From positions 1-33,207 of the forward strand of contig JAIERY010000336.1 in the NCBI GenBank assembly GCA_019746425.1: a stretch of DNA of 33,207 nt. The letters are read 5' to 3'. The stretch comes from Cytophagaceae bacterium (GTDB lineage Bacteria > Bacteroidota > Bacteroidia > Cytophagales > Cytophagaceae). Shown piece by piece: positions 15,057-22,564 of the stretch. The notes under the pieces are model-generated. The model searched no databases, had not been told where the DNA came from, and saw nothing but the letters and a program-made list of their open reading frames with translations. The position numbers were made by a program, and so were the translations under genes. The stretch's first letter is position 1. Every line of letters starts with the position of its first letter.

Positions 15057-17168
15057 TTATTTGTCGGGATGTAATTTTTTGAATTTCCTGGTTCCTTTGT
15101 TGAGGTAATTTACATAATTAATCACACTCGGGGTAAAGCCCACTCCTTTTACCAGGGGCTTTTCTGTATAAGGGTCAAGTAAAATATAATAAGGGAGTGC
15201 ATTGCTGTTAAATTTAGCAATTTCTATATCCAGGTTTCTATCTCCTATGGTTGCTTTCTCTTCTTTATCATATACCGAAGTATATACTTCTTCTTTGCTT
15301 AAAGCAGTAGGATCGTCTGTATACAAAGAGACCAGCACATACTCTTCGTTTAAAATTTTGAGTACTTCCTGATCAGCCCAAACATTTTCTTCCATCCGTA
15401 TGCAATTGGCGCAATTCAACCCGGTGAAATCAATAAACAAGGGTTTGTTTTTTTCTTTAGCGCATTTCAAAGCCTGCTGATATTCAAAATACCCTTTCAA
15501 TCCATGAGGCATTTCATATTTCTTCCCATACTTAGGTTCATCACACAATACTTCTCCTTTCACTGAATACTTTCTGATAATCCCCGGCACATCAAAATCA
15601 TGGCTGGACATAGGAGGCAATACACCTGATAAACCTCTGAGAGGCGCACCCCACATTCCCGGTATCAGGTATATTACAAAAGTGAATGATACAATAGCAA
15701 GCATCAATCTTCCAACACTGATTTTAGAAACTTCATCATCATTGGGAAGTTTGATCCATCCGATAAGGTAAATGGTAAGTAAGGCCGCTACTGCTACCCA
15801 TATTCCTATGAAAATGTCCCTGTCAAGAATTCTTAAGTGATATACCCTGTCTACTGCGCTTAAAAATTTAAATGCCAGCGCAACTTCAATAAAACCTAAA
15901 GTAACTTTAATGACATTCATCCATCCGCCGGATTTTGGCAGCTTGGAAAGAAGGGTTGGGAAAAGCGCGAATATTGTAAAAGGCAAGGCGAATGCGGAAG
16001 AATATGCGAGCATGCCCAGCACCGGTCTGATCGCTTCCCCTTTGGAAGCTTCAATTAAAATCGGACTTACTATAGGTGCAGTACATGAAAAAGAGACCAG
16101 CACCAAAGTAAGGGCCATAAAAAATATTCCGAAGTTCCCTCCTTTGTCTGCCTTCGCATCTACCCTGTTAATGAAAGAGCTTGGCAAAGTGATCTCGAAC
16201 ATTCCCAGGAAAGAAAGTCCGAATATTATAAATATGAGAAAGAATAAAAGATTCGGTATCCAGTGATTGCTTAAAAATGTCGCAAAGCTTGGACCAACCG
16301 TCCAGGAAATAATTAAACCGATTACGGTAAAAATAAAAACAATAGATGTTCCATAAAGAAAAGCTTTCTTAAATGCCTGCGCCTTGTTCGTGCTCGCGTT
16401 TAAAAAGAAAGTTACGGTCAAAGGCACCATCGGAAATACACAGGGCGTGAGCAATGAAACAAGTCCGCCGCCAAATGCCAGCAATAGAAAAGTGATCAAA
16501 GACATATTGCCTTCATCGTCACCTTCATCATCATCTCCTCCTTCATTGATTACTTCTGTTTTGGTTGAAGTATCTCCCGGAGCTGTTACTTTTTCAGAAG
16601 TATCTACCTTAGGAGAATCTACTTTAGTCGTTTCAGGATTAGTAATTACTTTTTTTCCGGTATCAGTTTTTGTCGGGACACTGTTATCGCTTAATACTTT
16701 TATTCCTTCAATTTTATATTTGCCGCCCCGGAAAGGTACACATTGTCCATTGATATCAGAACATGACTGCCCGTCAATGTCCACTTCAATCAGGGGATTG
16801 GTTTTAAGGATTTTTATTTTCTGACGGAACTCCGCTGTCTTATAATACTTTCTGATATTTTTATCGAAGATGTCTGAATAAACCACCTTCACTCCTGGTC
16901 CTTCTTTTACCTTACCGATAATCTTTATGGAAGGGTCTTCTGTAAAAGTAAAATTTGTGCGGGGATCATCTACATCAATGGAATAAATATACCAGTCATC
17001 CTGCACCTCGGCGGTAATAATTACTTCCACCTCCTCATTTAATTTTACTTCAGATTTAGACAATGTCACCGTCCACCTGGTGGGCGCAAGAATGTTATTA
17101 TTCAACGTAGGCTGTGAACAGCCTAAAAAAGGAATACAAATCAATAATAAAATCAGCAATCTCTTCAT
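15057..17168 (-). CDS. dsbD: Protein-disulfide reductase DsbD family, predicted lipoprotein
   Basis: Transmembrane thiol reductase that moves electrons from cytoplasmic thioredoxin to the periplasm. An N-terminal lipoprotein signal (MKRLLILLLICIPFLGCSQ) is followed by an immunoglobulin-like DsbD alpha domain with its Cys pair in QSCSDINGQC, a Thr/Asp-rich linker ending in GGDDDEGDDEGN (about 205-220), and an eight-helix CcdA-like core with Cys in LTPCVFPMVPLTV (about 245) and SFSCTAPIVSP (about 361). A C-terminal thioredoxin domain has DFTGLNCANCIRMEENVW (about 585-602). All six redox Cys are present. The ATG at 17166-17168 is preferred over one two codons upstream. It lies upstream of copA, which points to copper-protein or cytochrome oxidase maturation (inference). 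Confidence 0.94.
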   Translation of the reverse strand: MKRLLILLLICIPFLGCSQPTLNNNILAPTRWTVTLSKSEVKLNEEVEVIITAEVQDDWYIYSIDVDDPRTNFTFTEDPSIKIIGKVKEGPGVKVVYSDIFDKNIRKYYKTAEFRQKIKILKTNPLIEVDIDGQSCSDINGQCVPFRGGKYKIEGIKVLSDNSVPTKTDTGKKVITNPETTKVDSPKVDTSEKVTAPGDTSTKTEVINEGGDDDEGDDEGNMSLITFLLLAFGGGLVSLLTPCVFPMVPLTVTFFLNASTNKAQAFKKAFLYGTSIVFIFTVIGLIISWTVGPSFATFLSNHWIPNLLFFLIFIIFGLSFLGMFEITLPSSFINRVDAKADKGGNFGIFFMALTLVLVSFSCTAPIVSPILIEASKGEAIRPVLGMLAYSSAFALPFTIFALFPTLLSKLPKSGGWMNVIKVTLGFIEVALAFKFLSAVDRVYHLRILDRDIFIGIWVAVAALLTIYLIGWIKLPNDDEVSKISVGRLMLAIVSFTFVIYLIPGMWGAPLRGLSGVLPPMSSHDFDVPGIIRKYSVKGEVLCDEPKYGKKYEMPHGLKGYFEYQQALKCAKEKNKPLFIDFTGLNCANCIRMEENVWADQEVLKILNEEYVLVSLYTDDPTALSKEEVYTSVYDKEEKATIGDRNLDIEIAKFNSNALPYYILLDPYTEKPLVKGVGFTPSVINYVNYLNKGTRKFKKLHPDK

Positions 17169-17174
17169 ACACAT

Positions 17175-17535
17175 AAAACGTCCTGAAAATTAAAAATTAT
17201 AAGCTTCATTTCAAATCTTTGACCATGATTTGCAACATTTCCCGCTAAAGACACATTGCCGCCAACTTAACGAGTAGAATTACTGTAGACTTTGTATCCT
17301 AAATTAAAACACAAATGTATCCGTCATTCCCCTGAAAAGGGGAATCTCTAACTCCTGCACAATCTTAACTGTATTATCAGATTTTGTGCAGAGGTCGGAG
17401 ATTCCCACGTACGTGGGAATGACGGCAAACTTTTCACCTATAACTTACTCCACAATGTCTGCTAAGATCACCTCATTAAAAAGCTTTAGTTTGACAATGC
17501 GCTAAAGACGGGACAAGTTATGGTTTTTCATCAAT
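17175..17535. other. Gene-free spacer carrying a composite repeat
   Basis: The 361 bases between the dsbD start and the dipeptidase stop contain no convincing reading frame. The main content is composite repeat copy 1 (17321-17425), described separately. The rest is AT-rich sequence that must include the dsbD promoter (near 17175-17320) and the 3' end of the dipeptidase transcript. Confidence 0.7.
17321..17425. repeat. Composite inverted repeat with dRS3-like palindromic arms, copy 1
   Basis: The two ends form a terminal inverted repeat of about 42 bases starting CCGTCATTCCC. Each arm contains its own palindrome: ATTCCCCTGAAAAGGGGAAT at 17326-17345 and ATTCCCACGTACGTGGGAAT at 17401-17420. 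Beyond the palindrome the arms continue to match (GGGAATCTC, then CTGCACAA). The loops of the two palindromes differ, while their stems agree. Total 105 bases. No transposase is inside. Confidence 0.85.
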
Positions 17536-18924
17536 CTATGAATGCAAGTCTTTTTCAAGATCTCCATTATTTAGCTTTCCATAATATTTATAAAAAAGAG
17601 TAATCGTTTCTATTCCTTTAAAGTAATTAAATACCCTGAAACTTTCATTGGGTGAATGTATGGCATCTTCATCCAATCCAAAGCCCATTAAGACCGTATT
17701 CAGGCCAAGTTCTTTTTTGAATAAATTCACAATCGGTATGCTTCCTCCTTCTCTCATAGGTATGGGTGTTTTTCCCCAGGCTTCCTCAAAAGCTTTGCTT
17801 GCCGCTTTATACGCTACTGAATCGGTCGGCGTAAGGGCAGGCTCTCCGCCATGGTGCGGCTTAACTTTTACTTTGACGCTTTTAGGCGCAATTGATTCAA
17901 AATGTTTTTTGAAAAGTTCGGTGATTTTTTTTGAGGACTGGTTCGGCACAAGTCGCATGGATAATTTTGCGAATGCTTTGGAAGGCAATACAGTTTTAGC
18001 GCCCTCTCCTGTATAACCTCCCCATATTCCATTTAAATCCAGTGTCGGTCTTATGGAAACTCTTTCCAGTGTATTATAGCCTGCTTCACCATGTACCTCT
18101 TCAATGTCAAGCGACTTTTTATATTCTTCCAGGTCAAAAGGCACCTCAGACATTTCCGCTCTTTCTTCTTTTGTCAGTTCAGCAACATCGTCATAAAATC
18201 CGGGAATGGTAATTTTATTATTCTTATCCTTTAAGGAAGCGATCATTTCGCAAAGTATATTGACAGGATTGGCAACAGCACCTCCGTACATTCCCGAATG
18301 CAAATCTCTTTTAGGACCAATGACTTCCACTTCTATATAGCTCAATCCACGCAAGCCCACTGTTATCGAGGGATACTCATTGGAAAACAATCCGGTATCG
18401 GAGATGAGCACCACATCTGCCTTCAGCTTCTCTTTGTTTACCACCAGAAATTTATCCAGGTTATCCGAACCAATTTCTTCCTCACCTTCTATCAAAAATT
18501 TGATATTGCACTTCAGTGCATTATGCTTCAGCATAGTCTCCAGCGCTTTGATGTGCATGTACATCTGCCCTTTATCATCGCAGGCGCCGCGGGCATAAAT
18601 GCGATCGTCTTTGATGACCGGCTCAAATGGCGGAGAATTCCAGAGCTCCAGTGGATCGGGAGGCTGTACATCGTAATGGCCATACACTAAAACGGTCGGC
18701 AATTTTTTATCCAGGATTTTTTCTGCATAGACAACAGGATGTCCGGCCGTCTCACATATCTCCGCTTTATCCGCACCGGCAGTCAGCAGTTTATCTTTGA
18801 TGAAATTAGCTGTCTTAATAACATCATTTTTGTATTTGCTGTCAGCGCTTACAGAAGGAATGCGAAGCAGGTCAAACAGCTCCTGTAAAAATCGTTCTCT
18901 GTTTTTTTCGATGTAGTCTTTCAT
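17536..18924 (-). CDS. M20 family dipeptidase (CNDP-like metallopeptidase)
   Basis: Zinc-dependent cytosolic dipeptidase/carnosinase-type enzyme of 462 aa. The catalytic domain shows the M20 metal-site blocks in order: LVYGHYDVQPPDP (His ligand, catalytic Asp), IYARGACDDKGQM (bridging Asp), FLIEGEEEIGSDN (catalytic Glu and Glu ligand), VLISDTGLF (Asp ligand) and, at the C terminus, LDEDAIHSPNESF (His ligand). The lid/dimerisation domain lies between (about residues 190-350), with DLHSGMYGGAVANP and GIWGGYTGEGAKTVLP. Length and order match PepV/CNDP dipeptidases. It is a single gene flanked by two repeat elements. The exact dipeptide preference is unknown. Confidence 0.94.
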   Translation of the reverse strand: MKDYIEKNRERFLQELFDLLRIPSVSADSKYKNDVIKTANFIKDKLLTAGADKAEICETAGHPVVYAEKILDKKLPTVLVYGHYDVQPPDPLELWNSPPFEPVIKDDRIYARGACDDKGQMYMHIKALETMLKHNALKCNIKFLIEGEEEIGSDNLDKFLVVNKEKLKADVVLISDTGLFSNEYPSITVGLRGLSYIEVEVIGPKRDLHSGMYGGAVANPVNILCEMIASLKDKNNKITIPGFYDDVAELTKEERAEMSEVPFDLEEYKKSLDIEEVHGEAGYNTLERVSIRPTLDLNGIWGGYTGEGAKTVLPSKAFAKLSMRLVPNQSSKKITELFKKHFESIAPKSVKVKVKPHHGGEPALTPTDSVAYKAASKAFEEAWGKTPIPMREGGSIPIVNLFKKELGLNTVLMGFGLDEDAIHSPNESFRVFNYFKGIETITLFYKYYGKLNNGDLEKDLHS

Positions 18925-18982
18925 AATATTAAAAATATTAAACCATTAACTCATTTCCCTGCATAGGGTTTGAATGCCCGGT

Positions 18983-19090
18983 TTGTCATCCAGAAGGGAT
19001 CTTGTTGGTTAATCTGGGTGCCACCCAATATTCTTCAAATATTTTTCAATGGCAGAATGTCCCATCAACGAGATCCTTACAGGATGACAA
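18983..19090. repeat. MITE-like repeat with TTGTCATCC termini, full copy A
   Basis: The left end 18983-19009 (TTGTCATCCAGAAGGGATCT and on) and the reverse complement of the right end 19064-19090 (TTGTCATCCTGTAAGGATCT and on) match in 22 of 27 positions. The element is 108 bases and has no coding capacity. It contains the internal motif AATGGCAGAA, also found in the half copy at 12653. It lies in the spacer between the PLP enzyme and the dipeptidase. Confidence 0.8.
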
Positions 19091-19112
19091 TATGATACTT
19101 ACCTATAAAAAT

Positions 19113-20024
19113 TTAAACTTTTCTCATTTTCTCCTTCATTCCCTCCAGTCCCTGCAAGCCTCTGGTATGCAAAGCTATAATTCTTGTTCCCATTTTAAAA
19201 AAGCCATTTTTAATGAGATCAAATAAGCCAAAAAACATTTTTGCAGTATATACAGGCTCAAGCTTTATTTTAAATTTTATTTCAAAATCATTCATGAACT
19301 GTACCAGTTCCCTGGTAAGTTTCGCATAGCCGCCGAAATGATAATCATAATTGATAGCCCAGTTATGAGCATAGTTGTCGGCGCCACCAATCAGCTCTTC
19401 AATCTTTCCATTTAAAAAATCTTTTCCTTTCAAAGCAGAAAAGCCCATTGCTTTTTTTTCACCCTTCAGTCCGGTAATGAGTCCGGCCAATGTACCACCT
19501 GAGCCACATGCAGTAGTGATATAATCAAACTCCATGTCTATCTCCTTTATAATTTCCGCACACCCTTTTACGCCAAGTTCATTTGAACCTCCTTCCGGCA
19601 AATAATAAAATTCGCCATGTATATTCCTCAAGTCTTCCAGAAAATCTTTCTCTTCCTTCTGCCTGTATTTATCTCTGTCGATATAATGTAACTGCATACC
19701 GCACTGGGTAGCATATTGCAAGGTAGGGTTCAAAGGCATGGTAAGCTCGCCTCTTATTACGCCAATGGTTTTAAAATGAAAAATACTGCCGGCAGCAGCC
19801 AAAGCATAGATATGATTGGAATATGCTCCGCCAAATGACAAAATCGTGTTCTGGTCTCTCTGTTTTGCTTCTATAAGATTGTACTTTAGCTTCCGCCATT
19901 TATTTCCTGATACCAGTGGGTGGATCAGGTCTTCCCTTTTGATAAATAATTCCACGCCCGCTTCTTCAAAAAAAGAATCGTTTAATTTTTCAAGAGGAGA
20001 ATATGGTTGAGTGAATTCGGAAAT
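19113..20024 (-). CDS. PLP-dependent enzyme, ACC deaminase/D-cysteine desulfhydrase family (start codon unclear)
   Basis: Fold-type II PLP enzyme related to 1-aminocyclopropane-1-carboxylate deaminase and D-cysteine desulfhydrase. LFIKREDLIHPLVSGNKWRKLKYN contains the PLP-binding Lys (SGNKWRK). ILSFGGAYSNHIYALAAAG, LPEGGSNELGVKGC, TACGSGGTLAGLITGL and ALHTRGLQGLEG are further family blocks. The only conventional start is GTG at 19955, which would begin at VELFIKRED and lose a conserved leader. The frame stays open upstream to 20030 and encodes PYSPLEKLNDSFFEEAG, which the family has at this place. No ATG, GTG or TTG is in frame there; ATT at 20022-20024 is the best-placed alternative and is used for the coordinate. 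The substrate is not decided. Confidence 0.82.
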   Translation of the reverse strand: MSEFTQPYSPLEKLNDSFFEEAGVELFIKREDLIHPLVSGNKWRKLKYNLIEAKQRDQNTILSFGGAYSNHIYALAAAGSIFHFKTIGVIRGELTMPLNPTLQYATQCGMQLHYIDRDKYRQKEEKDFLEDLRNIHGEFYYLPEGGSNELGVKGCAEIIKEIDMEFDYITTACGSGGTLAGLITGLKGEKKAMGFSALKGKDFLNGKIEELIGGADNYAHNWAINYDYHFGGYAKLTRELVQFMNDFEIKFKIKLEPVYTAKMFFGLFDLIKNGFFKMGTRIIALHTRGLQGLEGMKEKMRKV

Positions 20025-20093
20025 ATAGCTTTAGATTTTGAACAGGGATTAAAGGTAAATCTTTCTTTTTATAAAGAGAAGAAGCTGGATGTC

Positions 20094-20159
20094 AGAAGTT
20101 AGAAAAGTTAGCCAAGAATGCTTTTTAATATGATCTCTAACTTCTATCTTCCAACTTCT
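20094..20159. repeat. Imperfect inverted repeat of GAAGTTAGAA-type units before the pseudouridine synthase
   Basis: AGAAGTTAGAAAAGTTAG (20094-20111) faces CTAACTTCTATCTTCCAACT (from 20137), so the transcript could form an imperfect stem 12 bases before the ATG at 20171. Each arm holds two GAAGTT-like units. This looks like a low-complexity intergenic repeat; a 5' UTR regulatory role is possible but unsupported. Confidence 0.45.
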
Positions 20160-20170
20160 AAAATCTAATT

Positions 20171-21202
20171 ATGTCGGAAGAAATTGACAATGAATTACCG
20201 GAAGAAGCGGAACTGTATGAGCATTACCGGATTACTGTAGACAAAGGGCAGGAGCCCATAAGAATAGACAAGTTCCTGATGGATCGTATTGCCAATGCTA
20301 CCCGCACAAAAATACAGAGTGCTATCGAAGCAGAGGCAGTGCTTGTGAATGGGAAGGCTACCAAATCCAGTTATAAAACCAGGCCCCTGGATCTTATTAC
20401 CATTTCTCTGGCGCAACCGCCCAGAGAAGATGTGGTCGTTCCGGAAAATATTCCGCTGAACATAGTTTATGAAGACGATGAACTGCTGGTAGTGAATAAA
20501 GCTCCAGGGATGGTGGTACATCCCGCATACCAGAACTGGTCGGGCACATTGGTAAATGCCCTTACTTATCATTTTCAGAATTTACCGACCTCGAGAAACG
20601 GAGAAGGAAGACCCGGCCTTGTGCACCGGATTGACAAAGATACTTCGGGACTGCTGGTAATTGCCAAGACAGAATTGTCGATGGCACATCTTGCCAAACA
20701 GTTTTTTGAACACAGCATAGAGAGAACTTATCAGGCCATTGTCTGGGGAGAACCTGAACCAGAAGCCGGTACGATTCATGTAAATATCGGCCGGAGCCTG
20801 AAAGACAGAAAAGTAATGACTGCCTTTCCGGAGGGAGATTTCGGGAAAGATGCCATCACTCATTATAAAGTTTTACAAAGCTACCGTTATGTATCACTGG
20901 TAGAATGCAAGCTGGAAACCGGACGTACGCATCAGATCAGGGCGCATATGAAATACATTGGGCACCCTCTGTTTAATGACACAACTTATGGCGGAGATAA
21001 GATCCTTAAAGGAACTACTTTCAGCAAATACAAACAGTTCGTAGACAACTGCTTTAAAATGCTTCCGCGACAGGCGCTTCACGCAAAATCGCTTGGATTT
21101 ATTCATCCCATTACCAAAAAGAAATTACATTTTGATTCTGAACTTCCAGATGACATGAAAAATCTTCTGGAGAAATGGGATCATTATGTGAAGTATAATT
21201 GA
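20171..21202 (+). CDS. RluA/RluD-family 23S rRNA pseudouridine synthase
   Basis: A 343-aa enzyme that isomerises uridine to pseudouridine in rRNA. After an acidic N-terminal stretch, an S4 RNA-binding domain occupies about residues 30-85 (PIRIDKFLMDRIANATRTKI, EAVLVNGKATKSSYK). The catalytic domain begins with IVYEDDELLVVNKAPGMVVHP and has the active-site motif GLVHRIDKDTSGLLVIAK with catalytic Asp155. The C-terminal CKLETGRTHQIRAHMKYIGHPLFND is the conserved RluA/RluD segment, and Leu-Ala-rich ends close the fold. The S4 domain plus length point to RluD (helix 69 of 23S rRNA), but RluC-type specificity cannot be excluded. It is divergent from the PLP enzyme gene and followed by a composite repeat. 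Confidence 0.94.
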   Translation: MSEEIDNELPEEAELYEHYRITVDKGQEPIRIDKFLMDRIANATRTKIQSAIEAEAVLVNGKATKSSYKTRPLDLITISLAQPPREDVVVPENIPLNIVYEDDELLVVNKAPGMVVHPAYQNWSGTLVNALTYHFQNLPTSRNGEGRPGLVHRIDKDTSGLLVIAKTELSMAHLAKQFFEHSIERTYQAIVWGEPEPEAGTIHVNIGRSLKDRKVMTAFPEGDFGKDAITHYKVLQSYRYVSLVECKLETGRTHQIRAHMKYIGHPLFNDTTYGGDKILKGTTFSKYKQFVDNCFKMLPRQALHAKSLGFIHPITKKKLHFDSELPDDMKNLLEKWDHYVKYN

Positions 21203-21236
21203 AGGTTAGAAAGTTGCAGGCATGTCATGTTTTCTC

Positions 21237-21373
21237 CGTCATTCCCGCGCAGGCGGGAATCTCATACTTCTGTATTATGTTAAACTATTGAGAAATTGTA
21301 TGCATAATAAGAATTACTATGCAAGGTGAGAGTAATGCTACTATTGGAGATTCCCGCCTGCGCGGGAATGACG
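21237..21373. repeat. Composite inverted repeat with dRS3-like palindromic arms, copy 2
   Basis: The ends 21237-21263 and 21347-21373 are perfect inverted repeats of 27 bases starting CGTCATTCCCGCGCAGGCGG. Each arm contains the palindrome ATTCCCGC-N4-GCGGGAAT, so the element can fold either as two small hairpins or as one long one. The total is 137 bases. It lies between the pseudouridine synthase stop and the transporter start and ends 4 bases before the GTG start at 21378. Confidence 0.9.
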
Positions 21374-21377
21374 AAAA

Positions 21378-22208
21378 GTGAGCAGAGGAATTCAATACAT
21401 GATTGCCGCCACTATCTTCCTTGCAGGCATGCAGGTGATGGTAAAAGCTTTGCCGGCGATTCCTGTCTATGAAATTATTTTATTCAGGGGAATCATCTCT
21501 TGTATGCTTTCCTTTATTTTCATCAGGGCAAATCAGTTGGGTTTAAGAGGAGAAAATACTTTCCTGCTTCTGCAGAGAGGTGTCGTGGGCACAGCATCCC
21601 TGCTTACATTTTTTTATTCTATACAATCCATACCGCTTGCCACCGCAGTGACTATAGGTCATTTATCCCCGATATTCCTCGGATTGTTAGCTATGATATT
21701 TCTGAAAGAAAAATTTTCTTCCATTCAATGGATTTCATTGCTGATATGTTTTGCAGGAGTGGTAATTATAAAAGGGTTTGACTCAAGAATTACAGAGACA
21801 GAATTACTGGTGGCCGTACTCTCTGCCTTTCTTGCAGCGCTTGCTCATTTCCATGTGCGCATGCTGAAAAATGAAGAGCCGCTGGTAGTGCTGTTTTACT
21901 TTTCCATCGTGATGATTGCACTCACAATTCCCTTTTGCATTTTCAACTGGACCCAGCCTGATGGCACAGAACTTACCCTGCTGCTGCTTACCGGGATCAC
22001 CTCTCACCTGGCACAATACTTTTTAACCAAAGCGCTTAAAGCTGAAGAAGTTTCCCGAGTGGCCTGGGTGTATTATGTAGGAATTATCATTGCCATCTTG
22101 TTAGGCTATTTTGTGTACGGTGAAAGATTTAATGTATATGCCTGCGCAGGGATGGTATTGATTGCAGGAGGAGTTCTGATAAACCTCTGGAAAATTTCAT
22201 CTAAATAA
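21378..22208 (+). CDS. EamA/DMT-family transporter
   Basis: Inner-membrane protein of 276 aa with about ten helices arranged as two EamA (DUF6) repeats, of the drug/metabolite transporter superfamily. These carry small metabolites or amino acids; the substrate is not readable. Repeat 1 has FRGIISCMLSFIFI, GTASLLTFFYSIQSIPLATAVTIGHLSPIF and FAGVVIIKG. Repeat 2 has LAALAHFHVRML, GITSHLAQYFLTKALKAEEVSRVAWVYYVGII and YGERFNVYACAGMVLIAGGVLI. The GTG at 21378 is chosen because family members begin with a short polar leader (SRGIQYM); an in-frame stop at 21369-21371 blocks anything upstream, and ATG at 21399 is the alternative. The untranslated leader lies in the repeat element. Confidence 0.9.
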   Translation: MSRGIQYMIAATIFLAGMQVMVKALPAIPVYEIILFRGIISCMLSFIFIRANQLGLRGENTFLLLQRGVVGTASLLTFFYSIQSIPLATAVTIGHLSPIFLGLLAMIFLKEKFSSIQWISLLICFAGVVIIKGFDSRITETELLVAVLSAFLAALAHFHVRMLKNEEPLVVLFYFSIVMIALTIPFCIFNWTQPDGTELTLLLLTGITSHLAQYFLTKALKAEEVSRVAWVYYVGIIIAILLGYFVYGERFNVYACAGMVLIAGGVLINLWKISSK

Positions 22209-22564
22209 TTAGGGGACAAAAGCTGCAGAATTGTCTTATTAAATGAACCCCCACATCTGATTTTTTTTACCCTTCTGATTTTTAAAAATTGGACTTAACT
22301 GCCTTTTTTTAAATAATTACTATACTTTTATTTAGGATAAAATCCAGAAAAAGTTGAATTTCTAAACCTCCATTTTGCCCATAAATACTTTATTTTAATA
22401 AATAATATTAAAAAAATATAATTTTAACCAAACCTCCGGTAGCCTAAAAATAGGGGTTACTAATATTGTAAATCAGGTATTTACAACTGAAATTCCAGTA
22501 TTCCGTATAAAATATATCGTTTAGTTAATATTAATTCAAAACAAGGCCCTTTAATAGTTGAATT
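22209..22564. other. AT-rich spacer upstream of the first T9SS gene
   Basis: These 356 bases carry no convincing gene. The octamer AAACCTCC occurs twice (22364-22371 and 22430-22437). CCATTTTGCCCATAAA at 22370-22385 closely resembles CCATTTTACCCATTAA upstream of the second T9SS gene (25156-25171). TCTGATTTTT is also repeated near 22256 and 22275. The region presumably holds the promoter of the gene at 22565, but I cannot assign -33 and -7 elements with confidence. Confidence 0.5.
22370..22385 (+). promoter_or_regulatory. Motif shared upstream of both T9SS paralogues, copy 1
   Basis: CCATTTTGCCCATAAA here and CCATTTTACCCATTAA at 25156-25171 agree in 14 of 16 positions. This one lies about 180 bases before its start codon, the other about 94. 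It could be an operator common to the two genes or simply residual similarity from the duplication. Confidence 0.3.

Noticed and set aside
16384-16824. 146-codon open frame on the plus strand
   Set aside because: It is antisense to the dsbD linker and first membrane segments; the Ser/Pro/Thr-rich product reflects the complementary low-complexity linker.
19967-19975. Frameshift at an A-run explaining the missing start of the PLP enzyme
   Set aside because: The conserved leader upstream of the run (SPLEKLNDSF) and the conserved body downstream (VELFIKRED) are in the same frame, so a frameshift at this run is not needed and would not create a start codon.
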